The position numbers and the translations under genes are program-made. A stretch of DNA of 64,000 nt from Hippophae tibetana (taxonomy: Eukaryota; Streptophyta; Magnoliopsida; Rosales; Elaeagnaceae). The stretch spans positions 19,637,001 through 19,701,000 of the forward strand of contig CM072806.1 in assembly GCA_037013495.1 (NCBI GenBank), given 5' to 3'. The notes under the pieces are model-generated. The model was not told the origin of the DNA. It made no database searches and saw nothing but the letters and a program-made list of their open reading frames with translations. Below, in pieces: positions 39,401-54,400 of the stretch; position 1 is the first letter of the stretch, and each line of letters begins with the position of its first letter.

Positions 39401-42400
39401 AAGTAAGAAGCAGAATGTAATAGCAAGGAGTAGTATTGAAGCATAATTTAGGGCAATTGTTCAAGGAATTTGTGGGGCACTTTGTTTAAGGAATTTTGTG
39501 GAACTTCAAATTACAAAAAAAGCTCCAATTAAACTATATTGTGACAAGGAAGTCATTGATATCTCCCTTAATTCAGTTCAACATGACAGACCAAAACATG
39601 TGAAAGTAAATACTTTATCAAAAAGACTATTGAAAATGGAATAATTTGTATGACTTGTGTTCTAAAAAAGAGCAAACTATTGATATTTTCACCAAAGGAC
39701 TTCTCCAATAAAACTTCAATGACTTTATTTGTAAGTTGAAATGATCAATATTTATAATTCATCTTAAGAGAGAGTGTTAGAATCTTGGAATAAATATCTA
39801 GGATTTGATTGTATATTCACTAGGAGATTAGGACACTATCAGGAGATTTGATTCTTATTTATTCCTATCATAATTAAGAGAGATCTCGTACATTAGAATC
39901 TATGGTTATGGAGGTTATAGACCCGAATCCATTAGTATGGAACAGTTTCTTTTAAAAGTGAAATTCCCTAGTATATGAAAGAATAAAAAAACGCTTTCGT
40001 TGTTATGAAATAAGAAGTCTTCGTATCTTAATGCATGTATTTAACTTATTCGTGTGTACCTAAAGTAGTTGTATTCTACACAATTCAATCATACATAATT
40101 ATATTTCACAAAAAATCAAGTTGTCCATACTAATCTAAGACCATAATCTCTCTACTAATTAATTCCTAATTGTTAGAATAACTCTCATAATTACTAGCAA
40201 TAATTTTCATAAGTACACAAGTTGTCACAATTCTCATAATTGCTAAAAATCAGAGATTACATCATTAGTCAAGAGTAAGGATTTCAATCATTTTCATGCA
40301 CTCTTCTATGCTAAGACAGAATTGCAGTCTGGAATAGTAGAAACAATTGAGCCTGAGATTCATGTATAAGATAATTACACTCTTATGATACCACAAAGTA
40401 TGCCAAAGCATGACCATATACATACCAGCAACACCAAAGACACTGTGTATCTCTAGATGTAAAAACTGGACAATATCTACAAGCTTCTCGATCACCTGTA
40501 ATTCAAAATATTAGATTTTTCTAATGTAGCCAATTGCTTGTCAACCACTCCTTCCATATAAGTACAAAACAAAAAAGCTGAATGAAAGCATCATTGTCGT
40601 CAATGTAATAATAGCATAATGTAGAAAATTATTTCAGCACACGGCAAAAAGATACAAGTACATGTATGTTGGTGCTGCGACAAACCAAGGAATCCAATTC
40701 CTAATGAGTATTTTGGTATTTCAAACAGTTCACTTTTCTACAATGTTACTATCTTTGATTGCCGTAACATTCATAAATTATAAGGCATTCTTAATTAAGA
40801 TATTGAACATGGATGACAAGGGGTAATAGAAGTTCTGCTTAAGCATTGATATGGTGCTGGATATCTGTTATATAGAGACTTGGTGCATTGATGTGTGGTT
40901 CACATAGCACCATCTTTGTAGTAATGTCACATCTTATAGATTGGGATAATATTTTGCAGATGTGACTTGGCAACTTCTTTTCATAGAGCAATGACACTTA
41001 TCACATCCCACCAACAAGCAAATTATTTCTCCACAACGGGTGTCTTTAGAGGACTCGAGGGTGTATTTTGAAACAAATATAATTACCTAAACGATAAAAG
41101 TCTTGAAGAAGCTTAACCATTCCCCTTCATAAATTTTGAGACAACTGGTATTATTCAAAGGGAAAAATGATTTAGAGACCGATATAAAACAGGGGTGAAG
41201 ACCAAGCAATGTGTTGTCACAAACACAAGACATCTAATTATGGCTAATGAGAAAAAAATAAATCTAAATAAAACAGGATAAATACCCATGACTATAAAAT
41301 CATCTACCGAGGTAATCTATCCTATCATCAGTCCTACCTGCAATTTGGTAGCTAATCAAAATATAAACTAGTAAGTCTAAAGCTCCACGCCTTCATATAT
41401 CACTATACACCTGCAAGATGCTCAAATGTTTATGCATGCATGCATGCAAACGTAATACCAAGAAGTTATATGTGAATAAGAGGAAAATGAAAGTTCATAG
41501 TAAATTAACATGACAAATATGCAAAGCAACATAAAGCAGTTATGTAAACTCACCTCTTCCAAACTTTTGGACCATAGTGACTTTTTCTTTAGATTTTTTA
41601 CTAACTTTCTATGGCTCTTTAGTTCTGCCTTCAACATTCCCAAGCTATCACCTATAAGATAAACACAAAATATTAAGAGCTAAATGCAAATTACCAAATG
41701 AATAAATTATACCTCACCAGGGGTGGAACCAAAAAAAATTTCCTCAGGGATGAAGATTAATTTTTTATGTCATATTACAATATAAAACTTCCAAGCTTTC
41801 ACGTAAACGTTTCATTATAATCTAATATGAAAGTTATCTAAAATAAATAAAAGGCAAAATACAATAAAGTTCATGGGATTGATTTATTCTATTAAAACCA
41901 TAACAATAGGAAACATATGAAAGTGTAAATATAAGATATAATTTAGATGTTCAACGTGAGAGTAATAAAAAAAACATATCTTGATAAACAATCTAAAACT
42001 GACAAATAAAAAGAGGAAGAAAAAAGTTAATAAGAGTAAAATAAATATTAAAATATTCATATGAAGAATAAATTAAAATATGAACGAGAATATTTTATTC
42101 ATTAACCCTAACTAGGTATTTATGCATACATATTATTCCTATTTAAGGAAGGACACTAAATTCTTAATATACACAAAACAAGAATAAAGCATATTCCTAG
42201 AATATAACTAAGAATAAAACTATACATATAATATAATATACTTTAACTGTCCTCCTTAATTTAGAACATACATATCACACATATCCAACTTAGATAGTAC
42301 AATGTGATAAGAACTTCTTACAACAGCATGAGCCATAAAGTCAACTAGTTAATCAACACTCTTGATGCAAGGAATTTTAATGACATCAACATCAGAACTA

Positions 42401-45400
42401 TCATTGATGTAGTTTCTATCAAGCTCAATGTGCTTAGTTCGATTATGTTGTATTAAATTCTTAACAATTTCAATTGTCGTGATATTATCACAAAATAAAG
42501 TCATAAGCTCTTTAAGACCAAAATCAAGCTCACTAAACAAAAATTTTAGCTAAGAAAGCTCTATAGTGTCACGATGAAGGGCACGATACTTAGCCCTGTA
42601 CTAGACAATGATACCACATTCTATTTCTTGCTCCTCCAAGTCACCAAGCTGCTCACAACAAAAGTAGGATATCCTGAAGTAGACTTCATATCTACCTTAG
42701 AACCCGCAAAGTCAGAATCAATGTAACCCATAATATCTAGGTGCCCATGTTTAAGAACATAATACTTTTTCCAAGGGAGGACTTTAAATAAGCCAATATC
42801 TGATTCACAGCTTCCATATGATGGCCATTTAGATTATGTATGAACTGACTAACCACACTAATTGCATATGATAAGTGAGGTCGAGTACATGTAAAATAAT
42901 TCAATTTCCCTAATAATCTTTGATACTTTTCTTTATTAGTTGGGACCTAATTAAGATATACAGTCAAACCATAATTCAACTTAATTAGAGTGCCTACAAG
43001 GGCACAAGCAAAATTACTAGTTTCAGCTAAGAGATTTAAGGTTTAAGGATATATTTAGCAAAATTACCTAAGTATTTCAGATTTTCAAGGTCCTTCATTT
43101 TAAATTCCTTTGCCAAGTAATTACATAATCTTTCTATCTCATCAGCATCACTACCTGTAACAATCATGTCATCAACATAAACCAAAAGTAAGATAATATC
43201 ACCACCATTTCTTTTATATAAAAGTGATATGCCTGAGCCTATTTAAAACCATATTCTCTCGTCGAGCAACTCAACCTACCAAACTTTACCCTAGGTGACT
43301 GTTTCAACCTGTATAAGGCCTTCTTCAACCTACATATACCTTTCCTCCTCCTTTTGGGAACGCAAGAGAGGGATTTATGTACACCTCCTTTATCAATTCT
43401 CCATGGAGAAATACATTCTTCACATCAAACTATAGTAATGACAAATCTAGATTCACAACAATAGAGAGTAACTCGAGTCGTATTCATCTTAGCTACCGAA
43501 GCACATGTCTCCTAATAGTCAACCCCATAAATCTGAGCATACCCCTTAGCCACTACTCTGGTCTTATTCCTCTCCAGTGTCTCATCCGAACGAAACTTGA
43601 TAGTAAATACCTACTTACAACCTAGTCTTCTTCCCTTCAGGCAACTCGACTAACTCCAAGTACAATTTTTATGGAGTCCATTCATTTCTTCTATCATGGC
43701 AGCTCTCCACTTGGGATCATCAAAGGCTTCCTAAAAAATTACTAGGAATAGATACAAAAGAAATTTGAATGGCAAAAGCTAAGTGGGTTTTAGATAATCA
43801 GTGATATGAAATAAAGTTAGAAATAGGATAAACAATATTATAAGAAGGCTTAGAAAAGCCCAACTTGTCAGGCTATCTAAGAACTCAAAAAAGGTATCTC
43901 CTACCTTGATCACCAACTTGTGGATCCAATGTATTAGATGCTGAAACCATAGGAGTAGAAGGTATTCCAACAAGTGAAACATAAGAGTAGGTAAAGGGGA
44001 AACATGTACCTCAGAATCAATACCAGATGAATCATTCGATGCCACAATAGTATCATCAAGAAGAGCACAAGGGGTTGAAGGCATAGCAATAGTTTCCTTA
44101 TCCCTCCTACCAAACTTTTCTTAAAACATTTCAGGTGGCCTCAAGTTAGTTGAGTTTTCTTTTGGGTTCTTCAATAGGATGACAAGACTTGAGAGAGTTG
44201 CCACTTTCTATGAGAAGAATCCTCCCCTTTACTATAAATCCACGGTTTCTTTTTTTTCCAATCATAACGTCTCCTATTTCTTACTACTAATCTCCCCCTG
44301 AAAACAAGTTTTAAGAGATTTCTCCAAAAAAGTATGACTAATGTTAACAAAACTGAACAACTATGGACACATCATATTTATTTGTAGGAGGATGAAAACA
44401 AGAAAACATTTATACCCCTTCTGTGTAATAGAGTAAACAAAGAAGACACTTAATGGAACGTGAATCAAGTTTGTCTCTATGAAGTGCATGGACATATACA
44501 TAATACACACAATCAAAAACTTCAAAACACAAATTAAGTGTAGAAGGTATAGAGTGAAAATGAGAAAATTTTCTCATTTTAGTTTGATAGTCAATAATAT
44601 GAGCAAGCATTCGATTGATAAGAAAGGCAACAGTCGTGACAGTCTAAAAAAGATGACGATTATTACGCTCTGCTTTGCCATTTTGTTGTGGCGTATAAAC
44701 ACACATTGTTTGATGGAGGATTCCATAAGTTTTGAAGAAATCAATAAAAGACTGATTATCAAACTCACGCCCGTTATCAGAATGAAAAACCTGAACATGA
44801 GAGTGAAATTGTGTGACGATCATATTATAAAATTGAGAATGACCTACATAACATCACTCTTAGATTTAAGTAAACCCTCTCTTGTACAATCATCAATAAA
44901 GGAGAGAAACTATTTTTTATCAGAAGCAATAAGAGTAGAGAAGGGTCATCTATTTAAACAAAAGCAAAGGGGGTAGAGCTTTTATTTGAACTAACTATAA
45001 AAGGAACACGATGGTTTTTAACATAAAAACATTATTCACAACGTAAAATAGAAGTAGAGACATTGGAAAATAATTTTGGAAATAAATGCTCTAAATATAG
45101 GAAATATGCATGTCTTTAACGGCGATGCCATAAGAAAAAAAATTTCCCATTTAGTTTCTCTTTCTAGCTAAAAGTTACAACTAGGATTGCTTACCCCTTT
45201 CTCCAAGTAGTAAAGATCTCTCTCCCTACCAATTTCAATCATCTTCGTTAGATTGTCCTAAACCACAATGAGTGGAAGAAAATGTGATAGAACAATTAAG
45301 ACTTTTGGTTGTTTTACTAATGGACAAAAAATTAATGGAGAGATTTGGTGCGAGTAAAACAGAAGATAGATTGAGTATGGGTGATAGTGAAACATTCCAA

Positions 45401-48400
45401 GCACCCACAATTAACAAAGATTTCCAATAGATTTAATAGAAGTCATTAGAGAATCAAATATAGATGAATTGCTAGTCACGTGATCAGTAGCCCCCTAAAT
45501 CAATAAGTCAAGTATCATAAGTAGATGAAATAAATACTAAACCATATGTAACTCTTTCAATTGTCATTAGAGGTAGAAGAAGAGTCCATACATGAAAACA
45601 TTGTGGCACAAACAGTAGCACAAAAGTGGAAAGATTAAAGAACCATGCTGATGATTTTGAGATCAAGGGCTTGGGTGCATTGAAGTATGAAATTTGCTAG
45701 GTCTAAGGAAGGTATATTTGTCAATCGATGTCAATATGTACTTGACCTACTCGATGAATGGGTCTACTTGGATGCAAGGCAATTGAAACACCAATTGAGT
45801 CCAACCTAAAACTATAGTCTACCATACCTTGTGATGTGATGAACAGGGAGCAATACCAAAGCTTGTAGAAAGACTAATTAACTTGTCTCAAACACATCAA
45901 GATATAGCATTTACTGTAAGCATGGTGAGTCAATTCATGCACTCACCATGTACGAAACATTTTGATGTGGTATACAAAATCTTGAGATACCTAAAATGTA
46001 CTCTTGGAAAAGGTCTGATGTTTAAGAAACACGGACATCTACAAATTGAAGTCTACACTGATGTTGATTGGGCTGGAAGTATAACAGACAGAAAATCAAC
46101 TTCTGGCCATTGAACCTTTGTTAGAGGAAACCTTGTTACTTGACAAAGTAAAAAAAAAATAATGGCTAAAAGTAATGCATAAGCTAAATTCAAATCAATT
46201 GCTCATAAGATTTGTATTGTGTGGATTAAAAGATTTTTAGAAGATTTGAAAATTTCTCATTCCTCACCTACGAAGGTATTCTCACACTCTCAAGGCAACA
46301 ATCTCAATTGCTTACAATCTAGTTCTTCATGATAGAACAAAGCACGTAGAAGTGGATAAACATTTTATTAAAGAAAAGATTGGCAATGGATTGATTGCAT
46401 GCTATACATCCCTACGACCGAACAGATTGTTGATATACTTACAAAGGGACTACACAAGAAATGGTTTGATAGCTTAACAAGAAAGCTAGCAATAAAAGAT
46501 ATCTACAAGGGAGATTATTGAAAAAAAAAGGAATTTAGATTAGGTATTTTTGAATTCTTAAAAATTTGTTAGTTGTCTTATTCTTCATAAATATATTCCT
46601 CAAAATTAAGGTTATTTGCTAATATGTTAGCTGGATTATTTAGTAGGTTCCTGATTTTATGCTATCTTGTACCCTATAAGAAGGAAACCAGTAAAGATTT
46701 TTATATAGTGAGTCAATACAGAAATAACTCTCCACATATTCTCTTTGTTTTCAGCTACTAACAATAACTACAAGAGGGTTGTTGATAAGAAGAGAAGAGC
46801 TAAGGAATTTGAGATAGGTGAATTAGTAATGGTAGACTTTAGTAAAGAAAGGACCCAACTAGTTCTTATTCCAAGCTTCAAGACAAGAAATTGGGACTTT
46901 TCACAAAATTGAACCTAATGCCTATGTTTTAGAAGCCAGTTGATCTCTAGATATCTGACCTTCAATATGAAAGACTTTATATGGATACCATCCTCTAGAT
47001 GAAGATATGGTGTAGTGTGAAGATCTCCCTGCAGATCCAGATGACAAGGCTCATCTCCTTCAGGAAGCGGTAATGATGCAGAGGCATTGGAGTAAATTTA
47101 TCTTCAACAATTTATGAATAATTTTTATATTGTTTAAGTCTGTTCAGTGTCATTTATTTTCTTTCTTTCAATTCATTTTAATATTTTTTTATTAGGAGAT
47201 AGGTGGTTTATCTTTTAGTGAGAAATGTAAATTGGTTACTCAAAGCGTATCACTTTGAGTAACAGAAAGTGGTTAAAGAAGGGATGGAAGAATGATACGA
47301 GGATAGTTGATGATTATTGTAAGCTTTGAGAGTCTGAGTTTGCTTTCAACAGTTTATGCAAATTATGGGTTTGAAATTGAATTCTACCCTTATCTGAAAA
47401 TCTTTTCATTCCTTTAGATAGAACCAAAGGCTTCTATGCCACTTAACAATTGAATTCCCCCCAATAGCCTTCATCCTTGAATTAGTTGACATCATACAAA
47501 GACATTTCCTAAAATTGGAGCATACCATATTATATGAAAATAAAAGTCATCATCTTCGATCTCTTGAGCTCATTATGAGAAGGAAAATAGTGTAGAAACT
47601 ATTTCAGATTGAAGGGAAAAAAAACTTCAAATCTGGGAGTTGAAAACTATAGTTCAAAACCAAGCATAAACTGTCATTCCTTTGAGGGCAAATCTCCTAA
47701 CTTACAAATATTCAATTATCAAAATCTACCCCTCCTTTCCTCGAGCTATTCCTCTAAAGGAAAACAGTTACACTAAAAGATAAAAATACCTTACCACTTA
47801 CCCTTAGCTAATTGAAGATAAAAACAATAAAAAGGTAAATAATAGGAAAGGAAATAACGACATTAAAACATAACAAACGACACTAAAACTTGAAAATATA
47901 AAATGTTACTGTGTCCTCTAGCCCCTGCATCAGAAAAAATTTATGGAATTCTAAGAGAACCCCATTGGTCTGTACTAAAATCATTCCATAAAAGAAGCTG
48001 AATTTAATCTCAAAAAATGTTGCTCAATAATCACCTCTTTGAGTGCCGATTACATTTTCCTCTAGGAATTTGTGTTGATAGTCTTGTTCAAATCTATCCA
48101 ATGCATGTAGCTCATGGTATACTTCCTACATTTCAAAATAATATAATTAGCTTTCCAAAATCAAAGGCAAAAGTTCCAACACAAGGACAAGAGAAGGGAA
48201 TATGAAGGCCTATCAGAGCATACTTACATACTGCAAAAGCCAATTTAGAGCCATTTGGATGCAAAGCACTTTAGAAAAAAGCTGTTTAAAATAGTGTTTT
48301 TTTTAAAGTAACACTAAAAGAAATTTTTTTTATTTCATCCCCAAATGCAGGGGGGGGGGGGGGAAAGTGCTTTGTCTGCATCCAAAGGAGCACTGATATT

Positions 48401-51400
48401 AGATTTTCATAGTTTAAAAGTTAAAACGAAGTACATTAGCTCCTTAACTATTACACTATAATAGAATAGAAAAGAACAAAGACACTGCAAATCCTTTAAA
48501 AAACAATTTACTTCAGTGTTCCCTTTTCTGACAAGAAATTGAAATTATTTTATTTAAGAGTGGTAGAATAGTTGCATAAGCTGTCCACAACCACTAGCTG
48601 GGTAACATTGATATAAAAACCAAAAATGAAAAACTAAACACTTAAATACCCCACAAAAGCATCCAACCGCATATGATTCATACAACAAGCATCCCAATTG
48701 CTTCAACTGTGAAACTGACTCATCCTAAAATTCTTTTGAGCCAGAGGCCCATAAAGAATCAAGAAATCTTCTTCCACCGAGACACTTTCTGTCTTTCTTT
48801 TTATCCTCAAAAATCTTTTAGGTTCTTACCATCTAAATACAACTGCTCCGAGTCCACAGCCATTTCTAATACTTTGTGCATGACATGGTGCATTTGACTA
48901 ATGAAATGCAGTAGAGAACCTTTAGCAACCAAGCATCACGATATTTATGAGACACTGGCAAAGTAAAAGATCCTCAAAGTTATTAACTAAAAGGATGATT
49001 ACTATTTATTGTTCACCTTTTTCCCCCTCTTCAAAAGATTATTTAGAGATGTGTAGTTGGGACTTGGCCATTGAAATATTTAGGCCTACCTCTCGCTGGA
49101 AATCCAAGGGTTATATAGTATGGATTAGCTATGGATTAGGAATAATATTTTCTGAATGTTGTATTTCTATGATTTGTACAATGATATGATACATGTTTAT
49201 AGTAAAAGAAAAGGTTAAAATATGGAAACTAAATCTCCTAATTTAAATGTAATAAAGCTCCTGATATTTACTCAATAAAATCCCCATTAATCCGGGATTT
49301 CAACCATCACTTTCACACTTAGATCCAAATGGCATTGCTGTCTTGAGCCGAAAAAAATGATACTTACAGCAGTATTATGGACCAATGCCATTATTTGCTG
49401 TGCCATTAAATCCACATTGTCAGTCAATTGCTTTTGAGGGATAAGTTCCCTGTTGATTCTGGAAAATTAAAAAAAAAAAAAACAGATCAGATCAACATGT
49501 AGCACAGGAACTTAGTACTACTGTACTAACCCATAAGAACTGAGTAATGAGAGGCAAAATTATAAATTATACTTTTCAAAATAACGATCCAAGTTGTGCC
49601 ACTGGGGATCTTTACAACGGTTTCCAAATCGAACCACCTCTCCCATAAAGATTTTCAACTCCATCCTATTAGTTGTGGATAAAAGCAAATAAATATATAA
49701 ACCAAATATGAAAAAACAACAAAACCTCACTCATACATGAAACTGAAAAAATAAATATCAAGAATTTGACTACTAAATTAGTCTCCCACCTTTTGTCAGC
49801 TGCAACAATCTTTAGCAGTTCTTGCATATCTTTTGATATCAAGTGCTGCACCCCTTTAGAAGGAAGCACAACATCTTTCAAATGCCTAATGCTTCTTTTC
49901 GAAAGGGACTGCATTAAATTGAAACCCTTAACTATTGTGTTTGCAACCTCAAACGATAAAATTCCAATTTCATTGCCTTTACTTGGTGGGGCAGAAACAA
50001 ATCCACTGCCAGAATTCAAATTTATCATGCTACTACCAAGTGTGTCTAAGACCTCCACTGCCTTTCCAAAACCAACTGTACCAGCTCTACCAAAAAGTGA
50101 GCTCACCTCAGAAACCTGAAAATATATGAGACCATACTCAAGCATGAAAATGCTATGGATCAAGGGAAGCTCAACAAAATGCAGAGTTGGGAAGTAGCTC
50201 GTTTATAAACAGGAACAGTTTTATGATGTACCTTTACACTGGCCAAAAAGAAATGAAGAGATAAATTTCCATTTTAGCTTTTTTAGAGTTATTAGATTAT
50301 TCTATGTTTATCATAAGTGTCATGGGGAGTTTGCTTATACTAGTACGAAGTTAAAGCTTTGTAATGCATATAGCTATTATCTGGTATAGTTTGGTGCTAC
50401 ATGTTATAAGTGGATTACTAGTCCAATCTATATTTTTGTAATTATTACATTTATTAATAATAATATAAAATTTCTTATAATAAAAAAAGAGTAACTAGAT
50501 ACACACGTCATATATTTATGTAAGTGCTTGATACATACCTTATCATTTGCATAACCATACATATATATATATATATATATGTATATTGATATACTTAGCT
50601 ACAATGAAAGGACAACGAACAGGAAAGTAAGTTCTAAGTAAAAGTCTTGTCATACATGTAAAGCAACATACAAAAGACAAGGTCAAGGCAAAAGCAATAA
50701 CCACATTTCAGAGTACATACAATATGCTCTAATTATAGCATCTAAGCAATAAGCTAAGCAGAGCAAAAACATTAACTCTAATTCATATGACTATTTAAGG
50801 AACAATAATTCATTGAAAAGAGAAACTGATACATAAAATACGTGGAGCATAATACCTAAAAAATATGTGAAGCAGAAACAAAAACATAAATTGTTGAGGA
50901 GTCCCACATCGACCAGGGAAGCCAACAAAGTGCTAGTTATTAGGTCCTGGTAACCCTTCCTCTTTGAGAGCTCTTTTGGAGGGAGTTAGGTCATGACTTT
51001 CTACATGGTATCAAAGCGGATCCCTAGGTTCAATTGATGTGCCTAACACGGTCAACCCCGGTCATTCAACCTCACGGTCAACCCCGGTCATTCAACCTCA
51101 CGGTCAATCGGTCTTTGCAGTGTCCCCGTCTGATGTGAGAGGGGGTGTTGAGGAGTCACACATCGATCAGGGAAACCAACAAAGTGTTAGTTATAAGGTC
51201 CTGACAACCCTTCCTCTTTGAGAGCTCTTTTGGAGAGAGTTAGGCCATGACTTTCTACATAAATCTAATATATAACTATTTTTTTAAGAAACATAAATTC
51301 ATTGAAAAGAGAAATTGTTACATCGAATAGGTTGGACTAGTGGTTTAACTTGAAGCGGAAAACCTGAAAATAGAAACAACTGACTATAGAATCAATAAAA

Positions 51401-54400
51401 GTGAAAGCCACAGGTACAAAACTATCCACCTCACTCCTGTACAACGCACATTGAAGTTCTAGACATTCTTTGTTTCAAGAATAAGATTACCATAGCAAAT
51501 TATATATAACTTGTTTCCTCAAATCTTCAAATATTCAATTGTTCCTTCCTCTCCATCCAAACTATGCAAAGTAAAGACAAATGTGAATTTCTCCAAAGTA
51601 GCTTATGCATCTTGGAACTCCCAAAACCACAAAATGAATTGAGAACAAATGAAATATCCCCATACTGCGTTTGCAAAAGACAACCACATTACCCACAAAA
51701 TATATGTCTCAAATTAAGAAAAGATGTGTCACTTGCTTTTGCACAAAACTCACCAATGAGAGAGAGCACAAAGTGTGGTCACTTTTTCGAGAGAAAATCC
51801 AGTGTTTAATTTCCCTTGAGCTACAGACCATGCAAAAAATTTCACCTCAGGAAACCAAATATTTTTATATAGAGGACGTGGGAGGAAAGAAAGGATACAA
51901 GGGTTCATCTATGAATAAGTTGAAGAATAGTTTATCAAAAAGGAATAAAAAGCACCAAGGGTTCAAGATCTCTTGACTGTGATAGAAAGGCAAAGAAAAA
52001 CAAGATTAATTATAGTCAACAAAGAAAATTGTTTAAGACAATATATAGAAGGAATGAATATAAGAACAAATATGTTCTTTTGTATTTCTATATGATTTGT
52101 ACAAAGTAAATGTTTTAATTTATAGTACAAAATAAAAGAATAATATGGAAGCTACATTAATACAATAATCTCTACCAATCAATTCCTAATTTTTCCTAAT
52201 TATTAGAATAATTGCCTATGTACATGATAGAAATCAGGGATTTCATTAATGGTCAAGAATTTCAGCACTCCCTCTTAAATTTTATTATAAATGTTGATCA
52301 TTTCCAATTTGTATATGAAACCATTGAAGTTCGGTTGGGAAAGCCCTTTGGTGAATATGCATGTTGTTTGTTCCTTTGTGAGGAGATAAGTCATGCAAAT
52401 AGTACCATTTTCAATGCTCTTTTTGATGAAATGTATGTCCATTTATACATGAATAGTCTCATCATAATGAACTCGATTAAGAGAGATGTTGATGGCTTTG
52501 TTGTCACAGTAAAATTTAACTGAGAATTTTAATGTAACCTGAAGTTCATTTAAGAGTTCTTTTAACCACAAAGCTTCACACAATCTTTGTACCACTGCTC
52601 TAAACTTTGCTTTAGCACTGCTCCTAACTACTACATTTTATTTCTTACTTCTTCAAGTTATTAAGTTTCCGAAAGCAAAACTACAATACCTAGTAATGGA
52701 TCTTCTATCTTCTACTGAATCATCCCAATTTGTATCAGTAAAAACTTTTATATCACTAATTTCAATTCTCTTAAAGAACAATCCTTTATTTGGTGACCCT
52801 TTGAGGTACCTGAGAATTTTATAAACAACTTTCAAGTAAACTTCCTTTGAATAGTGCATATAATGACTTACAATATTAACTGTAAATGTGATGTCAAGTC
52901 TGGTGTGAGATAAATAGATAAGTTTTCCTATTAATCTTTTATATCTATCTTTGTCAACAGGTGTTCTCGTATCTTCATTCTTTCACCCAACCTTGGAGTG
53001 TCACTTGGTTTATATTCGAGCATGTCGGTTTCGATGAGGAGATCAAGGATGTATTTTTGTTGAGATACACTAATTACTCTTTTTGATCTTGCGACTTCCA
53101 TCCCTAAGAAATACCTCATTTGTCTCATATCTTTGACTTTGAATTATGTGGATAGGGTTTTCTTTAGAATTTCTCCGGTAATGATTATCATCTACATATA
53201 CTATCAAAATTGTTTTTCTCCCATTACTAGTGTATCAAAAAAATATCGTATGATCTGATTGTTCCTGCTATTATCCTTGTTTCCTCATTACTTTACAAAT
53301 CTATCATACCAAGCTCTAGGCGATTGTTTAAAGTCATAGAGTGATTTCTTTAGTTTACACATGGTATTTTCTCCTTTGCAGAACATGATCATGAAAACTT
53401 CTTCTAATTCTCCATTTAAGAATGCATTTTTATGTCCATTTGGTGAAGCGACCAATCCAAATATGATTGCTAGAGACTGGACTCAGACTATATTTAGTTT
53501 AGCTACAAGTGTAAATGTTTTAGTGTAGTCAATTCCATAAATTTATGTATATCATTTTGCAACTAGTTGAGCTTTGTATCGCTCTAAAGTCCCATCTTAT
53601 TGTAAAAATCCACTTGCATCCAATTCTTCCTTCTTGGTAGTTTTGTTACATCCTATATTCCATTTTTTTCAAATACCTTTATTTCTTCCATAACAACTTC
53701 TCTTCATTCTAGGATTTCCAAACCCTCACGAAATCCAAAAGACAATTTTATATGAAACAAATCTAGAGATAGAATGAAGAGTACAAGGTCGTTTTTATTT
53801 TCTTAAAGCAATAGGTAACTCGAGAGACTTAAGGGGTTCATAGTTACTTGGATTCAATGTAGATTAATCGATATTTAGATCTACCATCGATTCTGACTCT
53901 CTTGGTGCTTCAAGTGTAAGGCTTTCCTCGCCTTTTAATTTTGACATCCATCCATAAGTAATTGTCTCTTTGTTTCTCTCTTTTTTTGTTTTTGGTTCGA
54001 TGTTTGGGGGATTATAGGACTCATTACTCTAGAACTATTGGATGAAGTAAGTTTGGAAAAGTGAGATCAAGGTTCTATCCTCTTTTATATCATTCTCTCC
54101 TTAAGGAGATGACTTTTGATAATAGGAGATGTTTTCAAAGAACGTAACATCGAAACTGACATATTTTATTGGTAGAGGGATCATAGCATTTGAATCCCAT
54201 TTGAGTACTAGAATATCCAATGAAAACACATTTGACAGCTTAGTTTGGACCTAGTTTTTGAATGATCCTGGACAAATGTTTCTAATACCATGTTAAGAGT
54301 TGTTAGGAAACCAACTCTCCCAAAAACTTAAACTAGTGGGAGAAGGACCAAAAATACCTTTATACATTTATCACACCCTCACACGTGTTAGTTCTATGTA

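Noticed and set aside
44479-44976. 165-residue plus-strand open frame
   Set aside because: It is antisense to the copia integrase on the minus strand ('SDNGREF' is read there) and has no family resemblance.
49766-50119. 117-residue plus-strand open frame
   Set aside because: It mirrors PSI1 exon 2, whose minus-strand translation is strongly conserved.
51564-51976. Overlapping plus-strand frames in PSI1 intron 1
   Set aside because: They have no recognisable domain, overlap each other in two frames and lie in intron sequence near transposons.
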